Shown: one piece after another, positions 33,149-44,227 of the stretch
How the letters are laid out: every line of letters starts with the position of its first letter
Numbering within the stretch: position 1 is the first letter of the stretch
Origin: Drosophila persimilis
Taxonomy: Eukaryota; Arthropoda; Insecta; Diptera; Drosophilidae
Reading direction: 5' to 3'
NCBI RefSeq assembly: GCF_003286085.1
Contig: NW_020825600.1
Span: 1 to 64,000, forward strand
DNA: 64,000 bases
Notes under the pieces: model-generated
What the model was told of the DNA's origin: nothing
Seen by the model: the letters and a program-made list of their open reading frames with translations, nothing else
The model's database searches: none
Made by a program: the position numbers and the translations under genes

Positions 33149-34548
33149 TGTGAAGGCATAAGCCTCCACAATACAGAGTATACACACACGAAATAGAGAA
33201 CGCAACGAAGAGAACGGCTATACACACACGGAAGAGAGAACGCAACGAAGAGAACGGCTTTACACACACGAAAGAGAGACGCAGACGACGGCCACGCAGC
33301 GAAGAGAGAACGCAACGAAGAGAACGGCTATACACAGAGGAAAGAGAGCGAAGCGGCAGAGAAGCCGCCGATCGGCCTTACGCCCACGCAGCCGAGGAAA
33401 GGGCCGACGGCGAAGCAGAGAATACAGAGACGCAGCCGATCGCCCACGCCGCCGAGGCCGACAGCCGAAGCTGCGCAGCCACGAAGCGGCAGAGAAGCTG
33501 GGAAAAGACAAAGCAGAGGCCTGGCACGGTCCAGCGCGGGCCAGACTCAGGAGTGATCTCCAAGGGCTGAACAAGACCGGTTGTGCGACGGAAAAATAAG
33601 CCGCGACCGCGGTGTGTAAAAAGAAAAAGAAGTTGTGAGCACGCAGTGTACGAAATAAGCCGACGTGACGAGGACCCGCCGCGGGATACCCGGACCCCAA
33701 AGGAGGAAAACAAGGGTGAGCCACCTCACGTATGTGAGCTCTGGGGGGGAACAGATCGGTGCAGTAGGCAGGCATAGACAGTTTTACATATCCATGCACA
33801 CATGTGGTTTAATATAAGTTTCTTTTGCGCTTATTTCCCCGCTGCAGGCGCGGGATTTTAAGTAGGGGAATGATCCAAAAATAATAAAGACACCAACCTC
33901 CACCCACCTGTCTCAGAACATTCGCCCGTAGGAATCACTCACTCCCCCACCCCCTCTCTTCCCTTTTCCCGGGAGGCCCACCGAAGTGGATGTGAGTCGT
34001 GGATCACGCGGCATTCACCAAGCGGGGCTTCCCCTCACCTGTACCTTTTCCCCCGGGAGGCCCAGCGAAGTGGATGTGAGTCGTGGATCACGCGGCATTC
34101 ACCAAGCTGGGTTCCTCCTCTCCTGTACCTTTTCCCCCGGGGGACCCGGCGATGCTGGATGTGAGTCGTGGATTCACGCGGCATTCGCAAAGCCGGGTTC
34201 CCTCTCCTACACCCTCGCCCTGGGGACCTGGCGACGCAGATGTGAGTCGTGGATCATGCGGCATCTGCTAAGCTGGACTCCCCTCCCCCATACCCATCCG
34301 ATCCCTGATCCAAACCTCGTCTCCCGCCATACATGACCCGCAACGAACGTCTCTGCAGCCCCCACGCACGGCTTCAACCACGCCCCGTGGCCGGGCCAGG
34401 CCCGACCGTCCCACGATCCACCCCACGGGCGCGCTTTCGCCACGAGCGGCTCTCCCCTTAGGTCCTCACACAACAAATTTTGCTGTGGGGAAGGACCGGG
34501 CCCTGGACAGACTGAGAAGCTGTACCTCGGCCTGAGAACTTCCTTACA
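33149..34548 (+). repeat. Osvaldo-like 3' LTR
   Basis: This 1,400-bp copy of the 5' LTR has four rather than three ~84-bp units. The extra unit carries CACCGAAGTGG and AGCGGGGCTTCCCC. Elsewhere only scattered single-base differences are seen. Confidence 0.92.
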
Positions 34549-34552
34549 GCAT

Positions 34553-35126
34553 CAACAGCAGCAAATGTGCTAATGTTACTTTTGCTACGTGAACACTTTC
34601 TTGCGGAGGCATTAATATGCTGGGCTCCACACTTACGCACAAGAGCTCGTACAAATACCTAGGTGTTGTACTCGACAGGTCACTAAATTTCAAAACCTTT
34701 ACTACCATGGTTCGACAGTCGGTGATGGCGAAAGCGGGAAAGATGGCGTGGCTACTTGCACCAAGAAATAAGCTGTCGCTGTACAGCAAAGTCACGATAT
34801 ACAAGTCCATCCTCAGCCCCATATGGAAATACGCACTTCAAGTATACGGCATCGCGGCAAAAACCAACTTAAATAAAATCAGAGTTGCTCAGTCAAAAAT
34901 TCAACGACGAATATGCAATGCTCCATGGTACATGCGAAACAGTGACATCGAGAGGGACCTAAAGGTTCCCAAAGTGGGCGATGTGATACAATTACATGCA
35001 GCAAGGTACTTGCAACGACTTGGTGGTCACCCTAATGCGCTAGCCAGACGTCTAATTAACCCGCCAAGGAAAAGAAGACTCAAAAGGTGTCACCCACTGG
35101 ATCTCCCTACTAGGTCCCTCCTATAA
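34553..35126 (+). pseudogene. LINE ORF2, C-terminal part
   Basis: This continues the RT frame after the LTR element: LGSTLTHKSSYKYLGVVLDRSL, then KAGKMAWLL, SKVTIYKSILSPIWKYALQVYGIA and the tail ending PLDLPTRSLL. One early stop (TGA near 34590) precedes the intact stretch. About 160 bp of 3' UTR and an A-rich tail follow. Confidence 0.85.
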
Positions 35127-35292
35127 TATCTCATTAACTTTTTGTAAATATTGTAAATTATGTATGTACCTACTCCATATATGTAACATTAAGTCTATGT
35201 ATGTATCTCTTGTGATCAATTGTTTTTCCCCTTAAATGTAAAACTATATTAAGTTGCCACGAAAGGTAGCAGTATACTTGTTTACAAAAAAA

Positions 35293-36450
35293 ACGAGGGG
35301 GAACGTTGTGAGTTGCTGCGGACACCGCAACTCTACAGTTATACCCGATACTAAGTCAGTATGGCTCTCCTCCGGCAGACGCCGCTAATATTAAACGACA
35401 CAACAAAGAGTGCGTGCGAGAGAGACAGAAAATCAGTCTGAGCGTGACGTCGGGCGCTGCGTATCCACTGCAAATTGATTTGTTTCCTTTGGCTATAAAA
35501 ATGATCTGATCTGATCCAGATTTAGCAACCTGATAGATATGGTAATTCTCTATGATCCTGCGTTTTTAGTTTTCTCAAATCTGCAATATTGTGGATGCAA
35601 CAGATTTTCGTCCTTTGTGGGGGCGGAAGGGGGTGGGGCGAAATTTTGAGATAAAGGTTTTATAGTGAGATCTAACAGAAGTGCGGATACCAAATTTGGT
35701 TACTCTAGCTTTAATAGTCTCTGAGATTTGTGAATATCCTCAGATTTGCGTCCTTTGCGGGGGCGGAAGGGGGTGTGGCGAAATTTTGAAACAAACTCGT
35801 CTCGGTCCGATATCACAGGAGTGTGGATACCAAATTTGGTTGCACTAGCTTTTATAGTCTCTGAGATCTAGGCCCTAATGTTTTACTCTAAGCAAAGCCG
35901 CATATGCTACGTGTGAAAATGAATTTGTTTTCTTGATGCTGGCTATAATAATAATACGATCCAATTCAGATTCTGCAGTCTAAAAGATATGGTCATTCTC
36001 TACGATTTTGCGTTTTTGGTTTTCTCGAATCTTTAAAATTGTGGATGCCACAGATTTTCGTCCTTTGTGGTGGCGGAAGGGGGTGAAGCGAAATTTTGAG
36101 ATATACGTTTTATAGTGAGATCTAACAGGAGTGCGGATACCAAATTTGGTTACTCTAGCGTTAATAGTCTCTGATATTTCTGAATATCCCAGGATTTTCG
36201 CCCTTTGCGGGGGCGGAGGGGAGTGCGGCGAAATTTTGAAACAAACTCGTCTCGGTCCGATATCTTAGGAGTGTGGACGGACAGACGGACGGACGGACAG
36301 ACAGACATGGCTCAATCGACTCGGCTATTGATGCTGATCAAGAATATATATACTTTATGGGGTCGGAAACGATTCCTTCTGAACGTTACACACATCCACT
36401 TTTACCACAAATCTAATATACCCCAATATTCATTTTGAGTATCGGGTATA
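35293..36450 (-). mobile_element. Helentron H4
   Basis: It is inverted relative to H1-H3 and inserted in the A tail of the LINE. The reverse-complement (GTCY)n tract is short (36278-36306). Its 5' end (GGGTATA at 36450) abuts AAAAGAAGCCAGCAGCAACT, the same junction seen at 52016 and 54961. Confidence 0.85.
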
Positions 36451-37735
36451 AAAAGAAGCCAGCAGCAACTGCAAGAGCACACAAGCCAGACAGTTAAACG
36501 GGTACAACAACAGCAACGACCCCTGCAGCAACTACGCCAATACAACCGCCAGCCTCAGTCACCCCCCCACATGCCCCTCCCCGTGCCGCTCCCTGTCTAC
36601 AGCCAATGGTGCTGCCCCCCAGCGTACTGCACACATTCCCCCGGTAGTGCTACCAGCGATTCCGGCGATCATGCCGGTCCTGGAGAAACTGCAAAAAGAT
36701 CCAAGGGGTCCAAAGGTCCAAAATACAGGCACGGGATAGGGCCACCCGGGATGCAATAGTGGAGATCCTGGGAGATGAGGAGGAGGGCCTCTATACTCAT
36801 CAGAGTAAGGACGATAGAGGGCTCCGCATTGCCGTCCGGGGTCTCCACTGCAATACCCCGACGGCCTGGCTGAACAAAGCTATGCTTGAGGCGGGATTCA
36901 CTGTGACCTTCAGTAGAGTCCTGCCCAGCAGATAAGAGAAACAGCCAAACTATAATCTGTTTGAGGCGGAGATTACCCCTCAAGCAGATCGAGGGGAGTT
37001 GGGGGTGCTGGCCCTTAAGCGGCTGGGCAGCCACCTGGTGTCGGTGGAGAGGCTGGCCAAGACGAAGGTCCCGGTCCAGTGCCACCGATGCCAGGCATTT
37101 GGCCACACGCGCGCCTACTGCAGACGAGCCTTTGTTTGTATGAGGTGCGCGGGAAGTCACCCCTCTACGGCATCCCCAAAGCCAAAAAATACACCTGCAA
37201 GGTGTAGCAAGCCTACAAGGTGGAAGGGGTAGGCTCCTGGAGCATCGAGCCGCAATGCAAGAGTCGAGGCGGACACGCCAGAAGCAGCAGCAGACACAAA
37301 AGCAGCCAAGTCAATGGAGGCAACCACCACAGCAACGACCAGTCACTCGACAGCAGCCACAGCAACGACCGACGGGCACAGCAACGGGCACAACTATTGG
37401 GAGAAGCCCCAACGGCATCCTCAACAGCAGCGACAACACAAATGGCAGCAGCAGCATCAGAAACAGGAACAGCAACAGCTCCAGCGTAGCCAGGAACAAA
37501 ACGGGGAACCCCAGATCCAGGGACAGCAGCAGCGACCGCCGCTGCCTCACTACCCGCCGCAAATAAGGCTGAATGGTAAAAAGCACCCAAATCCAGCGGA
37601 GGCGCATCTCATTCGCTTCCAGAAAAGACTGGTACTAGAAAGGACAAATGATAAACAGCCACAACACCTGGGGCTGGACCAGCACCAACAACAGCAGAGG
37701 GCTGGTTCTGGGCGCTGCTGTTCGTACAGCCCTTT
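36451..37735 (+). pseudogene. Jockey-type LINE gag, module copy A
   Basis: This is a degraded copy of the gag at 56286-57290. It retains IQARDRATRD, EILGDEEEGLYTHQSK and the zinc knuckle CHRCQAFGHTRAYC. A stop replaces Tyr at 36934 (CAGATAAGAG), there are frameshifts near 36720 and 37200, and the third knuckle is lost by a deletion. The polyglutamine-rich C-terminal sequence is retained. It ends at the fusion with inverted acyltransferase sequence near 37735. Confidence 0.8.
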
Positions 37736-37739
37736 TCAC

Positions 37740-38224
37740 AGGCTTCTTTGTCGCGGTACTCTATATAGCCGAGCGGTCCGTCGGCCACAACAGTAATCAG
37801 ATTCACGTAGACAAGAATGGCCACTGCCAAGATAGGGGTAATTCGTATGAAGCGGTGAAGATACATCATTGGCACATTCAGCTTTCCCTTGGATCTGTTA
37901 GAATGTTGGCTATGAGTGTTGGTGGACTTAAAATAGTTCGAATACTTATTTATTTATTTAGAACCACCGAGAAATATGCGTACAGAATAAAGTTGGAAAA
38001 TGGCTCTTCAAGCCACTAGAAAATTACAAACGCCATAAAAAATGATGAATAATAAAATGACTAGTGGACTGACCAACACTGTCCGTAGGGTATTTATATT
38101 CGGATTGCCTGCAGAATATCCGACTCCATGTCCAAGAACCACCCAGAACAGGGACATGCAGCGGATTCCATCAAGACAACTGATCACGTTCGGATTCGAT
38201 TTACTGTCGACAATGCGGAAGATG
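37740..38224 (-). pseudogene. NRF-type acyltransferase gene fragment, copy A
   Basis: On the minus strand this covers exons 4 to 6 of the gene described at 57461-58856. It reads further downstream than that copy, continuing after VYVNLIT with VADGPLGYIEYRDKEACEKG, which fits the family. Exon 5 has lost about 50 bp including its splice donor, where TTATTTATTTA replaces it. The fragment is truncated on both sides and cannot be functional. Confidence 0.75.
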
Positions 38225-38225
38225 C

Positions 38226-38321
38226 TACGACGGCCCGCACGAAGAGTACTCCGACGGCCGCTACGATGGCGACTACGAGGGCGACTACTCGATGCCCACC
38301 GAGGAGGACCAAGAGGTGTAG
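38226..38321 (+). pseudogene. exon-like C-terminal fragment of an unrecognised host gene
   Basis: Directly after the acyltransferase breakpoint comes a 31-codon frame, YDGPHEEYSDGRYDGDYEGD then YSMPTEEDQEV and a stop. Almost every codon ends in C or G, unlike the surrounding transposons and like conserved Drosophila genes. The following bases hold three GTCAGAGCCAGACCT-type repeats. I do not recognise the protein. It looks like the last exon of a captured gene. Confidence 0.45.
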
Positions 38322-38454
38322 TCGTGCTCCTGTCAGAGCCAGACCTGTCAGAGCCAGACCTGTCAGAGCCAGAGCGAGTTCAGCTCGATAGAGCGCACCA
38401 AGTCGTTCTCTTTCGTAGTGATCAGACGTGTTTTTGTTTTGCGCTCCGCATTTT

Positions 38455-39088
38455 TATACCCGATACTCAAAATGAGTATTGGGGTATATTAGATTTGTGG
38501 TAAAAGTGGATGTGTGTAACGTCCAGAAGGAATCGTTTCCGACCCCATAAAGTATATATATTCTTGATTAGAATCAATAGCCGAGTCTATTGAGCCATGT
38601 CTGTCTGTCCGTCTGTCCGTCCGTCCGTCTGTGCGTCCCCTTCAGCGCCTAGTGCTCAATGACTATAAGAGCTAGAGCAACGATGTTTTGGATCCAGACT
38701 TCTGTGATATGTCACTGCTACAAAAATATTTCAAAACTTTGCCCCGCCCACTTCCGCCCCCACAAAGGGCGAAAATCTGTGGCATCCACAATTTTAAAGA
38801 TACGAGAAAACCAAAAACGCAGAATCGTAGAGAATGACCATATCTATCCAGTTGCAGAATTTATATCAGATCGGATAATTTTTATAGCCGAAAAGAAAAA
38901 AAACAATTTTCAGTGGCTACGCAGCGCCCGACGTCACGCTCAGACTGATTTTCTGTCTCTCTCGCACGCACTCTTTGTCGTGTCGTTTAATATTAGCGGC
39001 GTCTGCCGGAGGAGAGCCATACTGACTTAGTATCGGGTATAACTGTAGAGTTGCGGTGTCCGCATCAACTCACAACGCTCCCCCTCGT
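38455..39088 (+). mobile_element. Helentron H5, internally deleted
   Basis: This 634-bp form keeps both ends, the (GTCY)n tract and the 3' stem-loop but lacks the middle ~500 bp of H1-type copies. Confidence 0.85.
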
Positions 39089-39515
39089 TTCCTTTTGTTT
39101 TGAATAAACTGCCGGTGTTTTCCTAACTAAATTCTAATTATACTTCCTAACCAGACAACAATCTGGAAACCTATTCTATTACGCGAGTGCATGTCTTTTG
39201 ATTTGTGTGAAAACATTATTTAACTTTTTATTTTTCGGCGTCGGCTTGTGTTTGTGTTGTTGCAGTGAGTGAGTATTGCATTGCAGTCCGCTCTCGTCTG
39301 GTAGCTTTTGTTGTTTTATCACTCTCTCGCTATCACCTCAACTTCAATAACTGTTCTTTCTCCACTCTGCTCTCTTTTTTACCAATTCCGCTTTGAGCGT
39401 TGTCTGGCACATTGGACTGATACCAATTTGTTTTGCAAATAATTGTAAATTGTAATTGTGTCATTGGACTGATACCAGTTTGTTTTGCAAGTAATTGTAA
39501 ATAAATAATAATAAA

Positions 39516-40510
39516 ATGGAATACGCTGTGGTCTGTGCCAAAAAAACATGTAAGAAGCAGATCACCCACGATCAGCCGAATGTCCCCTGCTGGCTCTGCG
39601 ACAGCGTAGTGCACGCAAAATGCGCTGGATTTTCTGGACTCGTGAGTGATGCTATAGCCAAACGTAATGGCTTGCATTACAGTTGGTATCTTCATGAGGC
39701 AGACGCGGAGTGGCTTTAAGGAGCTGACCGTTGGTTTCAAAAACCAATACGATCGGCTGCTAGCCATGGAGGCTCAGTTTAGCGGCTTAAAACTGCTGAA
39801 TGAGTCTCCGAGTCGCAAAAAGGTCACTGGTGCCAACCGTCACTCAGCCGTGCGCCGCCGAAAAACTGACTCCGACCACTCCAACTGTACAGCAGTTGAT
39901 CTCGTTTGCCACTCCAAAGGCAACGACAGCTGCTGGCGATGCAGATTCGGTAGCCGAATTCATCGCCTCGGAGAATGTGCAGCCAAGTACGTCTGCAGCG
40001 TCCGTGTCCGTGGTGTCCGCAAGTTCGCCATCCCGATCCCACCAGTAAATAGACGTTCCCGACCTCCGGATATTACCACCACAGGTACTAGACCTGTGGT
40101 GACTAAACCACTGGTGGGAGTCCCACCAAAACGACAAGTTTTTTTTTTCACGGCTGGCCCCTGACCTCACATCTAATGATGTAATTGCTTTTATTCAAAG
40201 CAAAATAAAAGCCGTGGGTTTAAAGGTGGAGAAATTTAACTTCTCTTATGCCAGGGAGATAGCCTCGTTTAAGATAAGCATCTCCCCAACTCAATTTGAC
40301 ACCATTTGCTCCGCCAAATTTTGGCCGGAGCATTTGGTGGTGAAGGAGTTTAAGGCTAAGAAGAAGAATAGGCCCCCATATCCCTTCCAAATCTTTCCAA
40401 TGTGCCACCCTCAACCTCAACTTCCTCTTCCTCAACTTCCCGTCTTGCTTCCACCTTTCCAAAAAACTAACTTCTCTTTTAGTAACCTATCAGAATGTAA
40501 GAGGCTTGCA
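39516..40510 (+). pseudogene. CR1-like ORF1 with PHD-type zinc finger
   Basis: The frame starts MEYAVVCAKKTCKKQ with Cys/His spacing of a PHD-like finger (C...C, VPCWLCDSVVHAKCAGF). It continues in a second frame after 39667 (FKELTVGFKNQYDRLLAMEAQ) and then breaks down into Thr/Ser/Pro-rich fragments in several frames. A late segment (LKVEKFNFSYAREIASFKIS) matches the usual ORF1 C-terminal fold in outline. Confidence 0.65.
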
Positions 40511-42412
40511 TAGTAAGCTCAGCATTCTTTTCCGGGATAGTGTTGCATTTGCTTCCTACGTTATTGTGTTTACTGAAACCTGGTTAAAGCCGGACATTCT
40601 TAGTTCCGAGGTTTTGGCAGGTCGGTACTCAACTTTTAGACGTGCAGGAGGGGTTCTAATTGCAGTGGACTCTTACTTCACGTCAGAACACTTCACAGTC
40701 CAAGTTCAACAGGAACTGGAATTCCTGTGTGTAAAACTGACTCTTCCCGCTTTCGCTATATTCATAACTTGCTCGTATATCCCACCTTCTTCGGATATTT
40801 CAATTTATGAGCAGCACTTGTCCGCTTTAACCGCTGTTAACCGCTATCGTATGATAGTTCTTGGTGATTTCAACTTGCCAGGAACTGTTTGGTCTTCGGT
40901 AAACGAGTCTAGTATCCTAGTGCCCATGTCACGACATGACTTTGTTGACGGCTTGCTTGACCTGTCCCTGTCTCAAGTCAATCATGTGAAAAATTCCTTG
41001 GGTCGATTGCTTGATCTATGCTTTGTATCGGATCCGACCATAGTGTTGTTAACCCGAGCCCTTCCGCTCACTATACCTGAAGACGCCTACCACCCTACTT
41101 TCGAGGTGTCGCTAGATATAGGACCAACAGTATTGGATCGGTCGAGTAGACTACCTGAACGTGTCCACTGCTTTCGTAAAGCCGAGTTTGCGAAGCTTAA
41201 TAACCTAATTGGGGATTTTGATTGGTCCGCTTTGTACTTCTGCACTGATGTCACAAAAGGCACAAACATTTTTTACAATGCTCTTGGCACATTTTTTGAT
41301 TCATGTGTCCCGCTTTCTTGTCCGATTAGATCTGGAAAACCCCCTTGGTTTACCAAAGAGTTATCCAGTCTAAAAAACTTAAAATCAAGACTTTATAAAA
41401 AATTTCAAGAAGTGGGCTCCCCTACTTCTCACTCTCGTTATGTAATAGCTCACAGTTTTACTGCTTCGTAAACAGTAAGCGTAGAACGTCCGCACACCCA
41501 TCCTCGCTATCATTTTGTAATACGTCGGCAAATAATGATCAGGCAATTGCCGATCTTTTTGCCCAGTTTTTCCAAACCACCTATTCTGAGGAACGCTACT
41601 CTGGTCAACCGTACCCATACGGATTACCGAGGTCGAACGGCATTTTCAGTCCCTTGTTAAATGAATATTCCCTACTTCATGATCTTCGACTAGTTAAGCC
41701 GGTGTTTTCACCGGGTCCAGACGGGGTTCCAGGTTTTGTACTCAGGTACTGCGGCGAGGCTCTGTGTGGACCATTGCTTAAACTATTCACCCTGTCCATT
41801 GAGGGTGTTATGTTAGACCCCAAGTTAAAGTTTTCCGAACACATTTCTACCATGATAAATAAGGCCATGGGCGTGCTTGGGTTTATAAAGAGGTGGTCAA
41901 AGGAATTTGACGACGCCTATATAACAAAGACTCTTTATACCTCGCTTGTTCGTCCGATCTTAGAATACGGCTCCTGTGTATGGTGCCCTCAGTACAAAGT
42001 ACACCAGGACCGTATAGAATCAGTACAGAAAAACTTTTTACTCTTTGCTCTGCGGGGCCTTAGCTGGGATGCGGGTGTAAGACTCCCATCTTACTCTAGT
42101 AGACTACTATTAGTAAACCTCCCATCCTTAGTTAACCGTAGAAAAATGCTTGGTGTGATATTTATGCACAACTTGATCAGGGGTGACATAGACAGCCCTG
42201 ATCTGTTGAGCCGCATAAACTTCACGATTCCTATTAGACTGACTAGAAATTTTATACCGTTGTTCCTTCCACTTTGTAGATCGAATTATTCCTTGCATGA
42301 ACCGTTTAGGGTCTTATGCTCGGATTATAATTCCCTCTGCCATATTATATCCAACACTAATTCTCTTCCTCTTATTAAATTATTAATCCTTACACACCTT
42401 TCTATTAATTAG
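40476..42412 (+). pseudogene. CR1-like ORF2, endonuclease plus RT remnant
   Basis: The endonuclease is open from TYQNVRGLHSK to about 41471 with VFTETWLKPD, LGDFNLPG and AYHPTFEV. A frameshift follows near 41465. The RT begins (SPGPDGVPGFVLRY, GPLLKLFTLSIE) and then jumps at about 41808 to GVMLDPKLKFSEHIS, which normally lies well after the catalytic motif. The GxPQGS and YADD blocks are gone. The C-terminal thumb and tail are intact to the stop at 42410-42412. Confidence 0.82.
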
Positions 42413-42628
42413 TAACTGTAGTGGTATTTGTATTTTGATTGCATGCTTAGTTTCTTAGTAAGTTTAGAGCTAATTTTCCTCGAATGTTAGTCTAATATCT
42501 ATCTTTCTTGCATGTTCGCGATTGGTTCGTTTTGCCTGGGATCCGCGCGTAACAGCCTTCTGCTGGTGTCACAGGGGCCACTTGACGGTGCAGTAACTGC
42601 ATCGCCTCTTGAAAGATGCAGTCATTGC

Positions 42629-43120
42629 ATGTCAACGTCCAAGTCGGACTCGGAGTGGGAGGAGCTCTCCGACGGCCCTTCACCCAGGGTCTCCCCGCTG
42701 GAGTCCCTCGGCGCAGTCGTGCTCTCCGCAATGCAGCCGGAGGACCGTCAGCGCATGGTGGCCTTGTACCACCTCGTCTTGGAGACCGCTGTGGTCAAGG
42801 TCGTGCTGCTGGTGCTACAGATGCTGTGCTGCGCGGTGTTCTGGCTGGTCGAGAAGACCGTGGGGGTCAACGAAACCGTCGGCTCGACGCGCCTCCGATT
42901 GTGGAACAGCAAGTTCAAGCTGCGCACCATCCAGCGCCAGTTGCTGTGGCGCATGGCCAGTTCCCGGGGCGACGAGACGCTCGTCTTCTTTGCCGTGCTC
43001 ATGACCACGCCCTGGCTGTTCTCCCTCAGCCTCCTGGGATTAATCCTGTCCCTGGCGGTGCTCCTGAAGAGGACCGTCAAGGAGCTGGTGTTCCAGATAC
43101 GCCTGCACCTCGTGCTCTAG
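42629..43120 (+). CDS. small multi-pass membrane protein, host-like gene
   Basis: The intact 163-codon ORF has strong C/G third-position bias, unlike every transposon here. It starts MSTSKSDSEWEELSDGPSPR with an acidic, soluble N-terminus. A hydrophobic helix follows at about residues 47-70 (VVKVVLLVLQMLCCAVFWLV), then a basic loop and a long hydrophobic region at about 119-145 (LVFFAVLMTTPWLFSLSLL then GLILSLAVLL), ending LHLVL. The frame is open upstream to an ATG at 42512, but codon bias appears only from 42629, so I chose that start. I do not recognise the family. It is flanked by ordinary AT-rich DNA downstream and a LINE 3' end upstream, so the promoter may be missing. Confidence 0.7.
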   Translation: MSTSKSDSEWEELSDGPSPRVSPLESLGAVVLSAMQPEDRQRMVALYHLVLETAVVKVVLLVLQMLCCAVFWLVEKTVGVNETVGSTRLRLWNSKFKLRTIQRQLLWRMASSRGDETLVFFAVLMTTPWLFSLSLLGLILSLAVLLKRTVKELVFQIRLHLVL

Positions 43121-44006
43121 GGGGAAGCCATCGAGCAGAAAGCAGCAAGCAGTATCCAATCACACACTGACAGAAGACAAACGTCCACACGCCCGACACT
43201 CCACCCCTCCCCTCAGAGATGTTTGCACTTCCATTTGGGCATCTATTTTCGTTGATGCCAGAATCGCAATGAAAATATATGCCGAAATATTCGAAATTCA
43301 AAGTCAAATTCAAACACAAGAGTTAACAGTCGATCAGATATATCGTTTATCCATATTACGATCCGTTCCGTTTGGACGGGAGGCCACTTGCTCATCTCTC
43401 ATCCCCGTGATTCCATTTATTATTATTTTTTTTATTTCGCTGCATATTTGTTCTGCAATTTATTCAATGATAAACGGAGGAGGAGAGCATGCAGCAGCAG
43501 AAAAACATTTCCGCTGCAGCAGCGATTATGGCAGCCGTGGGGCCTTTGTTGCCCCAATTGCAGGCCCCCGCATACGCACTTCGGAGGCACGGAATCCACC
43601 AGAAGCGGCAGCAAATGAATCATTAAATATTCACTGTACTCGTGTTGATTCAGTGATCAGTGATCAAAACAACACAACAAAAGCGTCATCATCCACGATC
43701 CACGACCCATGATCCCTGATCCAGAATCCGTAGAAGCATCCATTTTCAGGGCTCTCTTGGGCGCTGGTTGGGGTACGCCTCCGATTTCAATCCCTTGCCA
43801 CACGGGCAATCCGAGCTAGCCCCGATATGTAAACAGGGTCAAGACTACCTGTGCGAAGGGGGCCAAGAGAGGCGCCGGCTCTTCTTGGGATCCGATTACC
43901 GAACCGATTGCATAAGACTCAGCCCAGAAGTGGACATACTCGTGTGCAGCCCTTTCGCCCGGCTATGGCTATTCCCATTTGTGATTACAGTCTGTAGCGC
44001 CACAGC
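43121..44006. other. host-like unique DNA downstream of the membrane-protein gene
   Basis: This ~890 bp has no transposon signature I recognise. It includes a T-rich stretch near 43420-43440 and an AT-rich 3' UTR-like segment after the stop. An open frame from 43269 (147 codons) lacks codon bias, so I leave it uncalled. It may be the original genomic context of the gene. Confidence 0.5.
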
Positions 44007-44227
44007 AGCTCTTATAGTCTTTGAGCACTAGGCGGTGAAGGGGACGCACAGACGGACGGACGGACGGATGGACAGACGGACAGACGGACAGACAGACAGG
44101 GCTCAATCGACTCGGCTATTGATGCTGATCAAGAATATATATACTTTATGGCGTCGGAAACGATTCCTTCTGGGAGTTACACACATCCACTTTTACCACA
44201 AATCTAATATACCCCAATACTCATTTT
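44007..44227 (-). mobile_element. Helentron H6 fragment
   Basis: Only the 5' portion remains in inverse orientation: the (GTCY)n tract (44045-44098), the TATATATACTTTATGG core and half the 5' hairpin. It stops at CTCATTTT, so the extreme 5' end is lost. Confidence 0.8.

Larger units (their letters stand above)
25168..34548 (+). mobile_element. Ty3/gypsy LTR retrotransposon, Osvaldo/Ulysses-like
   Basis: This 9.38 kb element has very long LTRs (1,316 and 1,400 bp), a Lys-tRNA-type primer binding site and gag, protease, RT, RNase H and integrase. The TSD GCAT is present at 25164-25167 and 34549-34552. Long LTRs plus a Lys primer suit the Osvaldo/Ulysses lineage of Drosophila, though subfamily is inference. 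LTRs differ at only a few bases plus one tandem-repeat unit, so insertion is recent. Even so, the coding region carries a small deletion in RT and a larger one in integrase. Confidence 0.92.
15702..35290 (+). mobile_element. Jockey-clade LINE, split by Tc1 and an Osvaldo-like element
   Basis: Three segments (15702-16162, 22129-25167, 34549-35290) together give about 4.2 kb of one non-LTR retrotransposon: gag-like ORF1, then ORF2 with endonuclease and RT, then a 3' UTR with an A-rich tail at 35281-35293. The joins are exact. The Tc1 insertion is flanked by TA and the LTR element by GCAT on both sides. The 5' end is cut by the BEL LTR at 15701, 25 bp before the ORF1 ATG. The tail is occupied by a Helentron at 35293. 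Confidence 0.88.
39089..42500 (+). mobile_element. CR1-like LINE, internally deleted
   Basis: This non-LTR element has a ~430-bp 5' UTR with a ~53-bp direct repeat (CATTGGACTGATACC at 39410 and 39463), a PHD-finger-type ORF1, an endonuclease, and an RT whose catalytic core is missing. A start just after H5 and an end near 42500 are approximate. PHD-like ORF1 plus the ORF2 sequence suggest the CR1 clade (compare DMCR1A), by recognition only. Confidence 0.75.

Noticed and set aside
32825..33196. 123-codon frame as an env gene of the Osvaldo-like element
   Set aside because: It runs through the polypurine tract into the LTR and has no signal peptide, membrane anchor or recognisable fusion domain.
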